In this document: positions 10,411-19,230 of the stretch, in pieces
Numbering within the stretch: position 1 is the first letter of the stretch
How the letters are laid out: the number at the start of each line of letters is the position of its first letter
Assembly: GCA_963843565.1 (NCBI GenBank)
Contig: CAWJKY010000003.1
Span: 2,852,001 to 2,916,000, forward strand
DNA length: 64,000 bases
Source of the DNA: DASZQY01 sp963843565
GTDB lineage: Bacteria; Pseudomonadota; Alphaproteobacteria; Rhizobiales; Kaistiaceae
Reading direction: 5' to 3'
Made by a program: the position numbers and the translations under genes
Notes under the pieces: generated by a model
What the model was told of the DNA's origin: nothing
Seen by the model: the letters and a program-made list of their open reading frames with translations, nothing else
The model's database searches: none

Positions 10411-11214
10411 TCAGCCTGAAATCGAGCCGCGCTCCGTGAACCAGCTCGGATCGACGACCAGCACGGTACCGGGCGCGGGCACCAGGCGCACGACCTTGTA
10501 GCCCTCGGCCTTCAGATCGCGGAGGAGCTCGGGCAGCATCCTTGCGGTCGCCTTCTTGATGTCGTGGAGGAGCACGATGCCGCCGCGGTGGCGGCGCAGA
10601 CCGTTGAGCACGGTGCGGCGGATCGCGTCGGCCGAGATTCCGGTCCAGTCGGCGCCGACCACGTCGGCGCTGAAGATGGCGACGTTGTCGTCGGCGAGCT
10701 TCTTGCGCAGCGCCCTGGTTTCGCCGAGGCCGGGGAAACGGAAGAACGGCGCCGGCTGGCGACCCAGCGCGGCGGTGACGGCGGCGACGCCGCGATCGAT
10801 CTGGCGGACCGCCGAGGTGTAAGGCAGCGCCGATATGGTCGGCGGATGGCTCCACGAGTGAGTGCCGATGGTGTGACCCTCGGCGGCCTCGCGGCGCAGC
10901 ACCTCCGGATAGGCCTTCGCCATGCGGCCGACGGTGAAGAAGGTGGCGTGAACGCAGGCGTCACGGAGCGCGTCGAGAACCTTGTCGGTGGCGCCCGGAA
11001 AAGGCCCGTCGTCGAAGGTGAGGACGACTTCCATGTCGGCAAGCGGCAGGCGCTTGTGCTGCATGGTGCCGTAGGCGGGGCCGCCGGTGGTATCGACCTG
11101 AAGGACGCGGGAATCGCCGAGCGCGTCGGGATCGCCGCAGGCGGCCTCAGCCGCAGAGACGGAGAGGGCGCCGGCAAACGCCAGCGCCAGGTACAGGGCG
11201 AACCGCGCGCGCAT
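10411..11214 (-). CDS. Secreted polysaccharide deacetylase (NodB domain, CE4)
   Basis: A 267-residue protein with a cleavable signal peptide (residues 1-24, ending SVSAAEA). The NodB domain holds VVLTFDDGPFPGATDKVLDAL (catalytic Asp and metal Asp in TFDDGP), the metal histidines in GTHSWSHPPT, then FRFPGLGE and the C-terminal GIVLLHDIKKATARMLPELL. CE4 enzymes remove acetyl groups from N-acetylated sugars of peptidoglycan, chitin or exopolysaccharide; which one applies here is not shown. It stands alone between acs and the EVE gene. Confidence 0.9.
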   Translation of the reverse strand: MRARFALYLALAFAGALSVSAAEAACGDPDALGDSRVLQVDTTGGPAYGTMQHKRLPLADMEVVLTFDDGPFPGATDKVLDALRDACVHATFFTVGRMAKAYPEVLRREAAEGHTIGTHSWSHPPTISALPYTSAVRQIDRGVAAVTAALGRQPAPFFRFPGLGETRALRKKLADDNVAIFSADVVGADWTGISADAIRRTVLNGLRRHRGGIVLLHDIKKATARMLPELLRDLKAEGYKVVRLVPAPGTVLVVDPSWFTERGSISG

Positions 11215-11297
11215 GGAAGAAGCCCCCGGGCCTGCGACCGAGAAACTCTAGCATCGGGCCGGTTAACTGAATATCGCCAGCGGCAAGGTGTCGCCGG

Positions 11298-11705
11298 TCA
11301 GAGGCCCGCCATCTTCGCGACGATCTGCCATTCAGCGTCAGTGACCGGCTGCACCGACAGGCGCGAATACTTGACCAACGCCATGTCGGCGAGCTTCTTC
11401 TCGGCCTTGATGGCGGCAAGCGTGACCGGCTTCGGCACCGGCTTCACCGCGGCCAGCGTCACGCATTCCCAGTCGGGGTCGGAGGGGTCCGGGTGGATCT
11501 CCTTCACGACGGTGACGATGCCGACGATCTCCTTGCCCTCGCCGGAATGATAGAAGAAGCCCTGGTCGCCCTTCTTCATGGCGCGCATGTTGTTGCGAGC
11601 GGTGAAGTTCTTGACGCCGGTCCATTCGGTGCCGGCCTTGCCGTCCTTGACCTGCTGGTCCCAGGACCACGATCCGGGTTCGGACTTGAACAACCAGTAC
11701 GCCAT
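11298..11705 (-). CDS. EVE domain-containing protein
   Basis: A 135-residue single-domain protein of the EVE (PUA-like) superfamily. It opens with the family signature AYWLFKSEPGSWSWDQQV and continues with WTGVKNFTARNNMRAMKKGD and GFFYHSGEGKEIVGIVTV. Its fold reads modified bases in nucleic acids. Stand-alone housekeeping copies are widespread in Proteobacteria, and the biological role of this one is unknown. It lies close to gpsA on the same strand. Confidence 0.93.
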   Translation of the reverse strand: MAYWLFKSEPGSWSWDQQVKDGKAGTEWTGVKNFTARNNMRAMKKGDQGFFYHSGEGKEIVGIVTVVKEIHPDPSDPDWECVTLAAVKPVPKPVTLAAIKAEKKLADMALVKYSRLSVQPVTDAEWQIVAKMAGL

Positions 11706-11770
11706 CGGGTGCCTCCGCTGTTGGGCCGCGTGAGGTTAGGAGCGCCGGCGGCGTCCGTCCACTCGCCCGG

Positions 11771-12757
11771 TCAGTCGGCCTCGTGCTTCAGCGGCCGGGT
11801 CATGAGCGCGGCGACGGCGTCCTCGACGGACAGCGCGCCTTCGACGATCGCCGCGACCGCGTCGACGATCGGCATGGCGACACCGTTGCGGCGGGCGAGA
11901 TCGCCGGCGACCGCGGCGGTGGCGATGCCTTCGACCAGAACGCCGTCCGGCGGTTCGGGGCTGCCGCCGGCGCCGAGGTTGCGGCCGTAGGAGAAGTTGC
12001 GCGACTGGGGGCCGGAGCAGGTCAGCACCAGATCGCCGAGACCGGACAGGCCCATGAGCGTTTCGGGGCGGGCGCCCAGCGCGTCGCCGAGGCGGCGCAA
12101 CTCGGCGAAGCCGCGCGCCACAAGCGCGGCAAGCGCGCTGGCGCCGAGCTGATGGCCGGCGACGATGCCGGCGGCGATGGCGAGCACGTTCTTGACGGCG
12201 CCGCCGATCTCGACGCCGAGCATGTCGGTCTCCGCGTAGGGGCGGAAGGTAGGGCCGGCGAGGGCGCGGCAGAGTTCCAGCGCGAGGGTACCGTCGGCGG
12301 CGGCGACGGTGACGGCGGTCGGCAGGCCGCGCCCGACGTCGGCAGCGAAGCTCGGACCGGAGAGCACCGCGGGGATGGCTTCGGGGATGGCTTCGGCGAT
12401 CACCTCGGACATGCGGCGGTCGGTGCCGCGCTCCAGCCCCTTGGCGGCGACGATGAGCGGCGTGCCGGCGGTCAGGTGCGGGGCGATGCTCCATGCGGCG
12501 TCGCGAACGGCCTGCGCGGGAACGGCGAGGATGACGAGCGAGGCGGTCGCGGCGCGGGCGATGTCGCCGGTGGCGGTGACGCCAGGCTCGATGGCGACGC
12601 CGGGAAGGTAGGCGATGTTCTCGCGTTCGGCGGTAACGGCGGCGACGGTTTCGGGATCGCGGGCGTAGAGCACGACGTCGCGCCCGGCACGCGCGGCGAC
12701 GAGGGCGAGCGCGGTTCCCCACGCGCCGCCGCCGATGACACCGACCGAGGTGATCAT
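11771..12757 (-). CDS. gpsA: NAD(P)H-dependent glycerol-3-phosphate dehydrogenase
   Basis: A 328-residue cytosolic enzyme that reduces dihydroxyacetone phosphate to sn-glycerol-3-phosphate, the backbone of phospholipids. Normal length. The Rossmann motif is GVIGGGAWGTALALVAARAG at the N-terminus; IVAAKGLERGTDRRMSEV carries the conserved lysine region and SGLGDLVLTCSGPQSRN is the substrate-site signature. Its start overlaps the stop of the upstream NUDIX gene by four bases, so tsaD, NUDIX and gpsA are probably one operon. Confidence 0.96.
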   Translation of the reverse strand: MITSVGVIGGGAWGTALALVAARAGRDVVLYARDPETVAAVTAERENIAYLPGVAIEPGVTATGDIARAATASLVILAVPAQAVRDAAWSIAPHLTAGTPLIVAAKGLERGTDRRMSEVIAEAIPEAIPAVLSGPSFAADVGRGLPTAVTVAAADGTLALELCRALAGPTFRPYAETDMLGVEIGGAVKNVLAIAAGIVAGHQLGASALAALVARGFAELRRLGDALGARPETLMGLSGLGDLVLTCSGPQSRNFSYGRNLGAGGSPEPPDGVLVEGIATAAVAGDLARRNGVAMPIVDAVAAIVEGALSVEDAVAALMTRPLKHEAD

Positions 12758-13215
12758 GCTGCGGCCTCCAGTTCGGTCCTGAAACGCGGAAATGCGGGGG
12801 CGACGCCGGTAAAGGCGTCGAGGGCGGGGTCGTCGAGGCCAAGCCAGAAGAATTCGAAGCGAATGGGTGCCCCGCCGAGGTCAGGCGTCGCGTCGCCGTG
12901 CATCCAACGCTCCGGCCACTTCGAGAGCGGCTCGACGTGAAAGAAGTGGCGGTCATGGACATGGTGCATGCCGTCCGCGTCATAGACGTGACGCTGGGTG
13001 CCAAGGGCGGTGCGAACGACAAAGTCGTCGCGGCCGGTTTCCTCGGTGAGTTCGCGCACCAGTCCTGCCGCGACCTCCTCACCGGGCTCGACCGTGCCGC
13101 CGGGCACCTGCAAGCCGACCTCGGGGAAATCCGGCTCCCTGAAGACCAGCAGCCGGCCGTGCGAAACGACGTAGCCATAGGCCTTTCGCCGGTGGCGCTC
13201 GGGAAGCGCGCTCAT
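12754..13215 (-). CDS. NUDIX hydrolase domain protein
   Basis: 153 residues from ATG 13215. The Nudix box is intact: GGTVEPGEEVAAGLVRELTE then ETGRD, which supplies the metal-binding REx2EE. Longer upstream starts exist on the strand, but ATG 13215 overlaps the tsaD stop (ATGA) and gives a compact domain starting SALPERHRRKAYGYVV, so it was chosen. The substrate, some nucleoside diphosphate derivative, cannot be told from sequence. Translational coupling to tsaD and gpsA is likely. Confidence 0.85.
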   Translation of the reverse strand: MSALPERHRRKAYGYVVSHGRLLVFREPDFPEVGLQVPGGTVEPGEEVAAGLVRELTEETGRDDFVVRTALGTQRHVYDADGMHHVHDRHFFHVEPLSKWPERWMHGDATPDLGGAPIRFEFFWLGLDDPALDAFTGVAPAFPRFRTELEAAA

Positions 13216-14288
13216 GCCTTGGCTCCCTTGGCGCCGGCGCCCAGCACAGGTTCGGCAAGCGCATCGAGCGGCCAGCGCGGGCGGGCGGCGACGTCGAGGC
13301 TGTCGCTGAGGCCGAGGGCCAAGCGCTCGGCGCCGGCCCAGGCGATCATGACGGCGTTGTCGGAACACAGATGCACCGGCGGGGCGACCAGGCGGAAGCC
13401 GGCGGCGTTGGCGGCTTCGCGGAGCGCGGCGCGGATCGCCTCATTCGCCGCCACGCCTCCGGCGACGACCAGAACGTCGGCGTGGGACGAGTGTCCGTCG
13501 CGGAACATCGCCATGGCGTGGGTGGCGCGGTTGGCGACCACGTCGACGACCGCCCGCTGGAAGGATGCGGCGAGATCATGGACGTCCTGATCGGACAGCG
13601 GCGCGGCGGCTTCGGCGGCGAGCCGCAGCGCGGTCTTCAGACCGGAGAAGGAGAAATCGGCGCCGGGTTTGTCGACGAGCGGGCGGGGAAGGGGAAAGCG
13701 CCGCGCGTCGCCACGGGTGGCGGCCGTCTCGACGGCGGGGCCGCCGGGATAAGCAAGGCCGAGGAGCTTGGCGGCCTTGTCGAAGGCTTCGCCGAGGGCG
13801 TCGTCGATGGTCGAGCCGATGCGGCGGTAGCGGCCGACGGCTTCTACGGCGACGAACTGGGTGTGGCCGCCGGAGACCAGCAGCAGGAGATAGGGAAAGG
13901 CGATGCGGTCGGTGAGGCGGGCGGTGAGGGCGTGGCCCTCGAGATGATTGACGGCGATCAACGGCTTGCCGGCGGCCAGCGCGATCGCCTTGGCGGTGGT
14001 GAGGCCGACGAGGACGCCGCCGATCAGCCCCGGCCCGGCGGTGGCGGCGACCGCGTCGATATCGGCGAAGGCGAGGTTGGCCTCGCGGAGCGCGGCACCG
14101 ACGATGCCGTCAAGCGCCTCGACGTGGGCGCGGGCGGCGATTTCCGGCACGACACCGCCGAAGACGGCATGGTCGGCGGCCTGGCTGAGGACGATGTCGG
14201 AAAGCACGCGCGGGCTGCCGTCGTCCCGGCGCTCGACCACGGCGGCGGCGGTTTCATCGCAGCTCGTTTCGATGCCGAGGACGATCAT
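13212..14288 (-). CDS. tsaD: tRNA N6-threonylcarbamoyladenosine synthase subunit TsaD
   Basis: A 358-residue ASKHA-fold protein that transfers the threonylcarbamoyl group to A37 of ANN-decoding tRNAs, with TsaB, TsaE and TsaC. It starts with IVLGIETSCDETAAAVVE. The iron-binding histidines are in NHLEGHALTARL, followed by LLLVSGGHTQFVAVE, and VVAGGVAANEAIRAAL near the C-terminus is the second phosphate-binding region. Divergent from hemC, an arrangement common in Rhizobiales. Confidence 0.96.
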   Translation of the reverse strand: MIVLGIETSCDETAAAVVERRDDGSPRVLSDIVLSQAADHAVFGGVVPEIAARAHVEALDGIVGAALREANLAFADIDAVAATAGPGLIGGVLVGLTTAKAIALAAGKPLIAVNHLEGHALTARLTDRIAFPYLLLLVSGGHTQFVAVEAVGRYRRIGSTIDDALGEAFDKAAKLLGLAYPGGPAVETAATRGDARRFPLPRPLVDKPGADFSFSGLKTALRLAAEAAAPLSDQDVHDLAASFQRAVVDVVANRATHAMAMFRDGHSSHADVLVVAGGVAANEAIRAALREAANAAGFRLVAPPVHLCSDNAVMIAWAGAERLALGLSDSLDVAARPRWPLDALAEPVLGAGAKGAKA

Positions 14289-14322
14289 TTCCGGCCTTCC
14301 ATGCGGACGATCCGCGGGCCAT

Positions 14323-14354
14323 GTTGACAGTTTGGATCAATGCGGACAGTCAAC
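14323..14354. promoter_or_regulatory. Candidate overlapping divergent promoters of tsaD and hemC
   Basis: GTTGAC at 14323-14328 and its reverse complement GTCAAC at 14349-14354 place a TTGAC-type -35 element on each strand. The plus-strand TTGACA (14324-14329) would drive hemC from 14403. No good TATAAT-like -10 is visible, as is usual for alphaproteobacterial promoters. Placement between the divergent starts is the main support. Confidence 0.3.
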
Positions 14355-14402
14355 CGGCTGAGCCCCGTAACACCGGTCACCCTCGCCTTGCAAACGCCCG
14401 AA

Positions 14403-15314
14403 ATGAAGATCGGAACGCGCGCCAGCCCGTTGGCCCGTGCCCAGGCTGAGCAAGTCCGCGCCGCGCTCGCCGCCGCCGAGGGGTGCGACCCGGCGACGCT
14501 GGCGATTGTCGCCATGCAGACATCCGGCGACCGGATCGTCGACCGGCCGCTGGCGGAAGCCGGCGGCAAGGGGCTCTTCACCAAGGAAATCGACGACGCG
14601 CTGCTCTCCGGGCGGATCGATATCGCGGTGCATTCGGCCAAGGACATCGCGACCGCGCTACCGGAGGGGATCGTGGTGGCGGCCTGCCTGAGCCGCGCCG
14701 ACCCGCGCGATGCGTTCATCTCGCCGACGGTCAGCACGCTCGCCGGCCTGCCGCAGGGAGCGGTCCTCGGCACCTCGTCGCTGCGGCGCAAGGCGCTGGC
14801 GCTCCGCGCCCGTCCCGACCTCGTGGTGGTGGACCTGCGCGGCAACGTCGAGACGCGGCTGCGCAAAATCGCCGAGGGACGCGCGGCGGCGACGCTGCTG
14901 GCCGCCGCCGGGCTGGCGCGGCTCGGCATGAGCGATCGCGTGGCGAGCTTCATGGACCCGGCGACGTGGCTGCCGGCGCCGGGACAGGGCGCCATCGCCA
15001 TCGCGGCGCGCGCCGACGACACCGCGACCCGCGACCGGCTCGCCGCCATCGACGATCGCGACACGTCGGTGGCGCTTGCCGCGGAACGGGCCTTCCTGGC
15101 GGTGCTCGACGGATCGTGCCGGACGCCGATCGGCGGGCTGGCGAGGCTCGCCGGAACGCGACTTACCTTCAACGGAATCATCGTCAAGCCGGACGGCAGC
15201 GAGGCGCACGAAGTGCGCCTGGAGGGCGACGCCGTCGACGCCGCCAGCATCGGCGCGACCGCCGGCAAGGCGCTTGCCCAACGGGGCGGCGCCGACTTCT
15301 TCGCGGGGCCATGA
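14403..15314 (+). CDS. hemC: Hydroxymethylbilane synthase (porphobilinogen deaminase)
   Basis: 303 residues from ATG 14403, which opens at the conserved KIGTRASPLARAQAEQV; an in-frame ATG at 14340 would add 21 residues with no family match. It polymerises four porphobilinogens into hydroxymethylbilane for heme synthesis. Visible motifs are ALPEGIVVAACLSRADPRDA, GTSSLRRKALALRARPDL, the DLRGNVETRLRKI loop and LDGSCRTPIGG, whose cysteine carries the dipyrromethane cofactor. It overlaps the start of hemD by four bases. Confidence 0.95.
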   Translation: MKIGTRASPLARAQAEQVRAALAAAEGCDPATLAIVAMQTSGDRIVDRPLAEAGGKGLFTKEIDDALLSGRIDIAVHSAKDIATALPEGIVVAACLSRADPRDAFISPTVSTLAGLPQGAVLGTSSLRRKALALRARPDLVVVDLRGNVETRLRKIAEGRAAATLLAAAGLARLGMSDRVASFMDPATWLPAPGQGAIAIAARADDTATRDRLAAIDDRDTSVALAAERAFLAVLDGSCRTPIGGLARLAGTRLTFNGIIVKPDGSEAHEVRLEGDAVDAASIGATAGKALAQRGGADFFAGP

Positions 15315-16027
15315 TGCGCCTGCTGGTGACCCGCCCGGAACCGGACGCGACGCGCACTGCCGCGGCGCTTCGCGAGTTGGGTCACGAGGTGCTGACGGCA
15401 CCGCTGCTCGCGGTGTCGTTCCTGCCGCCGCCGGAGGCGCCGCCGCGCCCGGGGGCGATCGTGGTGACCAGCCAGAACGGGGCGCGGGCGCTGGCGCGCT
15501 GGCCGCGCCTCGGCGAATGGCGGGACGTGACCGTCTTCGCGTCGGGGCCGGCGACGGCGCGGGCGCTGACGGCGCTGGGTTTTGTGGACGTGCGCAGCGG
15601 CGAAGGCGACGGCGCCCGCCTCGCCGACACGGTCAAGGCGGACCTCGCCAAGGATGCCGGGCGCGTCCTCTACCCGGCGGCGCGCGACCGCGCCAAAGCA
15701 CTGGAGCGCGCGCTGACCGAGGCCGGCTACGATCTCGCCGTGGTGGAAGCTTATCGCGCGGAAGGGGCGGTCAGCCTGCCCGAGGCGGTGCGGGCGGCGC
15801 TCGCGGCAGGCAGCCTCGACGGCATCCTCCTTTACTCGCGGCGATCGGCATCCATCTTCAGGGGGCTCGCCGTCGCCGCCGGCCTCGGCGAGGCGCTGGC
15901 GATCCCGGCGTATTTCGCAATCTCGACGCAGGTGGTCGATGCGCTCGGCGGAATCGGCGCCACCATCTACGTCGCGACGAAGCCCGACGAGGACAGTCTC
16001 CTCGCACTCATTCCTCGCCCGGGCTGA
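15311..16027 (+). CDS. hemD: Uroporphyrinogen-III synthase
   Basis: A 238-residue protein that closes and flips ring D of hydroxymethylbilane to give uroporphyrinogen III. HemD sequences diverge strongly; recognisable parts are the N-terminal RLLVTRPEPDATRTAAAL, VVTSQNGARAL, VFASGPATARAL, and SLDGILLYSRRSASIF with FAISTQVVDAL near the end. ATG 15311 overlaps the hemC stop (ATGA), so translation is probably coupled. The position after hemC makes the assignment firm. Confidence 0.92.
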   Translation: MMRLLVTRPEPDATRTAAALRELGHEVLTAPLLAVSFLPPPEAPPRPGAIVVTSQNGARALARWPRLGEWRDVTVFASGPATARALTALGFVDVRSGEGDGARLADTVKADLAKDAGRVLYPAARDRAKALERALTEAGYDLAVVEAYRAEGAVSLPEAVRAALAAGSLDGILLYSRRSASIFRGLAVAAGLGEALAIPAYFAISTQVVDALGGIGATIYVATKPDEDSLLALIPRPG

Positions 16028-16068
16028 TTTTTCTGTATTGTAAGACGGACGAAGGTACCGAGGGGACC

Positions 16069-17493
16069 ATGGCGGCGGACGACGACAAGGCGAAGGGCGC
16101 CGAGAGCGGCAGCGGAGCGCGCAGCGCGCCCGAGCGGCGCACGCGCGAGCGCCGTCAGAAGCCGCCGGTCACGATCGACCTCGCCGCGGAACCGGCGAAG
16201 GACAAGGGCAAGAGCGAGCCAGCGGCAAGACCCGCGGCCGCGTCGTCGCCCGCGCCTTCGGCGAGCGACAGGCCGGGCGACAAGAAGACCGACACCGCGC
16301 CGGCAAGCGCACCCGAAAAGCTGGCACCGGCCCAGGCCGGCGCGAGCGGACCCGGCACCTCGCGGCCGGGCGGTGCGGATGCGCTGCGCGGCATGGCGGC
16401 GCGGGCGCTTTCCCCCGACGACGGCTGGCGGCGCATGCTGGTCGCCGCCATTTCCGGCGCGCTGGTGGCGCTCATCCTGGTGGTCGTCCTGCAGGCGATC
16501 GGGCTGCTGCCCTCGTCGGGCCGCGCCACTGCGAACGCGGCGGCCGACCAGGCGAAGAGCGCCGTCGACACGGCGGTGGCGCTGGAGCGTCGGGTGTCGG
16601 CGATCGAGGCGATGGTCGAAAACCTGCCGGCGCTGCGCTCCGACGTGAAGGCGATCGGCGACCGGGTGGCGGCGCTGGAAAGCGCTGCGGGCGGCCTCGT
16701 CAAGCATAGCGATCTCGACGCGCTGACCGCGGCGGTGGCGGCGCTGCGCGAGCGCCTCGATGCAATGCCGGTGGCGGCGGCGCGGAGCGACCTTGCGGCG
16801 CTCTCCGACCGGGTCGGCCGGCTGGAGGTGACCGCGGCGGCGGGCGGCACGGGCGGCGGCGACAACTCGGCGGCGATCGATTCACTGACCGGGCAGCTGA
16901 CGGCGGCGGAGGCGAACCTGCGCTCGCTCAACGACCGGCTGGCGGCGGCGGAAGCCAAGATGAAGGACGCCACGCCGGCGACCGGCGACCGGGCGGTGCG
17001 CGCCATCGCGGTCGCCTCGCTTCGCCGCGCGGCGGCGGGCGATGCGCCGTTCGTCAGCGACGTCGACATGATCTCGGCGCTCGGCGTGGCCAACGACGAG
17101 ATCGCCAAACTGCGGCCGATCGCGACGGCCGGCGTGGCGAGCGTGGCGACGCTGGCCGACGAATTCCCCGCCGTCGCCGACGCCATTCTCTCGGCGAGCG
17201 TCAACAGCGATCCCAACGCCAACTTCTTCCAGCGCATCGTGAACGGGCTCGGCAGCCTGGTGACGATCCGTCCGACCGGCCCGATCGCCGGCGACGATCC
17301 GCAGGCGATCGTGTCGCGCATGACCGCGGACGTCGCCGCCGGCGACCTCGCGGGCGCGCTGAAGGAGCGCGCGGGTCTGCCGCAGGCGGGTCAGGACGCC
17401 TCCGCCGACTGGGCGAAGGCGGCGGCCGACCGGGTGGCGCTCGACAAGCTCATCGCGCAGATCGCGGTGGCGCTCGACACGCCGAAGCCGTGA
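16069..17493 (+). CDS. Mitofilin-like inner-membrane protein (COG4223 family)
   Basis: 474 residues from ATG 16069, preceded by GAGGGG. The first about 115 residues are a low-complexity Ala/Pro/Lys cytoplasmic tail. A single transmembrane segment follows (LVAAISGALVALILVVVLQA). Next comes a long coiled-coil with heptad-like DRVAALE, ERLDAM and DRLAAAEAK stretches, and a C-terminal mitofilin-type domain (PTGPIAGDDPQAIVSRMTAD). In alphaproteobacteria this gene sits between hemD and hemY and is the relative of mitochondrial Mic60, which shapes inner membranes. Role inferred from family and neighbourhood. Confidence 0.85.
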   Translation: MAADDDKAKGAESGSGARSAPERRTRERRQKPPVTIDLAAEPAKDKGKSEPAARPAAASSPAPSASDRPGDKKTDTAPASAPEKLAPAQAGASGPGTSRPGGADALRGMAARALSPDDGWRRMLVAAISGALVALILVVVLQAIGLLPSSGRATANAAADQAKSAVDTAVALERRVSAIEAMVENLPALRSDVKAIGDRVAALESAAGGLVKHSDLDALTAAVAALRERLDAMPVAAARSDLAALSDRVGRLEVTAAAGGTGGGDNSAAIDSLTGQLTAAEANLRSLNDRLAAAEAKMKDATPATGDRAVRAIAVASLRRAAAGDAPFVSDVDMISALGVANDEIAKLRPIATAGVASVATLADEFPAVADAILSASVNSDPNANFFQRIVNGLGSLVTIRPTGPIAGDDPQAIVSRMTADVAAGDLAGALKERAGLPQAGQDASADWAKAAADRVALDKLIAQIAVALDTPKP

Positions 17494-17500
17494 TGCCGGG

Positions 17501-19102
17501 ATGATCCGTGTTCTCACCATCGTCGTGCTGCTGTTCCTGGTGGCGGCCGGTTTCGTGTGGCTGGCGGAGCGGCCCGGCGACCTGCTGCTGACCTGGCAAG
17601 GCTACGAGATCCGCACCTCGGTGATGGTGGCGGCGGTGTTCGCGGCGATCGTCATCGCGGCGCTGGCGCTGGTCGGCGCGATCGTGCGCGGCATCCTGCG
17701 GACGCCGCAGTCGGTCGGCCAGTTCTTCGGCAGCCGGCGGCGCGACCGCGGCTACCGGGCGCTGACCCGCGGGATGATCGCGGTGGGCTCCGGCGACGCG
17801 CACGCCGCCGAACGGGCGGCGGCGGAATCGCAGGCGCTGCTCGGCAGGGACCCGCTGGTGCTGCTGCTCACCGCGCAGGCCGCGCAGATGTCGGGCAACG
17901 GCGCGGCGGCGCGCTCGGCCTTCGAGGCGCTGTCGGCGGAACATGATACGCGCATGCTGGGGCTGCACGGGTTGTTCATCGAGGCGCGCCGGCAAGGCGA
18001 GCACGGCGCGGCGCGGGCCTTCGCGGAGGAAGCGGTGCGGGTCGCGCCGAAGATCGCCTGGGCGGGCACGGCGCTCTTCGAATATCAGTCGCGGGCCGGC
18101 GACTGGCAGGCGGCGCTCGCGACGCTTGCCGCCAACAGCAGCGCCCGCCTGATCGACCGGGATGCAGCGAAGCGGTTGCGCGCGGTGCTCGATACGGCGC
18201 GCGCGCTGGAACTGGAAGCGGGCGAACCGGACGAGGCGCGGCCACTGGCGCTGGAGGCGCACAAGCTGGCGCCCGATCTGGTGCCGGCCGCGACGGTTGC
18301 GGCCCGGCTCTTCGCGCGGGCCGGCGACATCCGCCGCGCCTCGCGGATCATCGAGGCGACCTGGAAGCTCAGCCCCCACCCGGACCTTGCGGACGCCTAC
18401 GCGGCGGCGCGGCCGGGCGATTCGGCCCGCGACCGGCTGAAGCGGGTGCGCAAGCTGACGGACCTGCGCGCCAACCATCCGGAAGGCGCCATGGCGCTGG
18501 CCCGCGCCGCGATCGATGCCGGCGACTGGCAGGCGGCGCGCACGGCGCTCGGCGGGATCATGCGCGCCAACCCGAGCGAGCGGGTGTGCATGCTGATGGC
18601 GGAGATCGAGGAGGGCGAGCACGGCGACGAGGGGCGGGTGCGCGCCTGGCTGACGCGGGCGCTGTCGGCGCCGCGCGATCCGGTGTGGACGGCGGACGGC
18701 GAGGTCTTCGACCACTGGATGGCGGTGTCGCCATTGTCGGGCCGCCTCGATGCGCTCGAGTGGCGGGTGGTCGCCGACCGGTTGCCGCGCCCGCTGGTCG
18801 AGATGACGCCGGAACCGGCCGCGCCGGCCGCGCCCGAAACCCCGGTCACGCAGGCGCCGGAGGCCCTGCTTCCCGCTGCCGCGATGCCTGCGCCACAGGC
18901 GCCCCCCGCAATGCCGGCGGCACCGGAGCCGGCGCGGGCGCCCTCGTGGCAGGCCAAGGGTTCCACCTCTGAAGCGCCGGCAGCGGCCAAAGCGGCCGGG
19001 CCACGGCCCATGGCGCGGGCCCCGGACGATCCCGGGCCGCTGGCGCCCGGCGAGGAGGAAACCGCCGGCCTCACGGCCATGCGCCCCGTGCGCGGCGCTT
19101 GA
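17501..19102 (+). CDS. hemY: HemY-like membrane TPR protein
   Basis: A 533-residue protein with the HemY N-terminal signature: a transmembrane segment (VLTIVVLLFLVAAGFVWLAE), the motif LTWQGYEIRTSVMVAAVFAA with a second membrane helix, then TPR-like helices (residues about 85-400: AAAESQALLGRDPLVLLLTA, AGDIRRASRIIEATWKLSPH). The C-terminus is a long Pro/Ala-rich tail. It starts 7 bases after the mitofilin-like gene. Its exact role in heme metabolism is unsettled; it is not the protoporphyrinogen oxidase also called HemY in Gram-positives. Confidence 0.9.
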   Translation: MIRVLTIVVLLFLVAAGFVWLAERPGDLLLTWQGYEIRTSVMVAAVFAAIVIAALALVGAIVRGILRTPQSVGQFFGSRRRDRGYRALTRGMIAVGSGDAHAAERAAAESQALLGRDPLVLLLTAQAAQMSGNGAAARSAFEALSAEHDTRMLGLHGLFIEARRQGEHGAARAFAEEAVRVAPKIAWAGTALFEYQSRAGDWQAALATLAANSSARLIDRDAAKRLRAVLDTARALELEAGEPDEARPLALEAHKLAPDLVPAATVAARLFARAGDIRRASRIIEATWKLSPHPDLADAYAAARPGDSARDRLKRVRKLTDLRANHPEGAMALARAAIDAGDWQAARTALGGIMRANPSERVCMLMAEIEEGEHGDEGRVRAWLTRALSAPRDPVWTADGEVFDHWMAVSPLSGRLDALEWRVVADRLPRPLVEMTPEPAAPAAPETPVTQAPEALLPAAAMPAPQAPPAMPAAPEPARAPSWQAKGSTSEAPAAAKAAGPRPMARAPDDPGPLAPGEEETAGLTAMRPVRGA

Positions 19103-19135
19103 ACCGACCGGGCGGGGCCGGTATCAATGCCGCCG

Positions 19136-19150
19136 CCGGCCTTGGGCCGG
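19136..19150 (+). terminator. Short hairpin after hemY
   Basis: CCGGCC-TTG-GGCCGG lies between the hemY stop and tRNA-Thr. It has no T-run, so it is at best a weak or factor-dependent terminator, or a processing signal for the tRNA leader. Confidence 0.3.
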
Positions 19151-19154
19151 ACAT

Positions 19155-19230
19155 GCCGCGGTAGCTCAGCTGGTAGAGCATCGCATTCGTAATGCGAGGG
19201 TCGGGGGTTCGAGTCCCTTCCGCGGCACCA
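19155..19230 (+). tRNA. tRNA-Thr (anticodon CGT)
   Basis: The cloverleaf is complete. Acceptor arms are GCCGCGG and CCGCGGC, the D-arm has AGCTCAGCTGGTAGAGC, the anticodon stem TCGCA/TGCGA encloses loop TTCGTAA (anticodon CGT), and the T-arm reads GGGGGTTCGAGTCCCTT. A CCA end is encoded at 19228-19230. Sequence character changes immediately downstream, so this tRNA is the probable left attachment site of the island that follows. Confidence 0.97.
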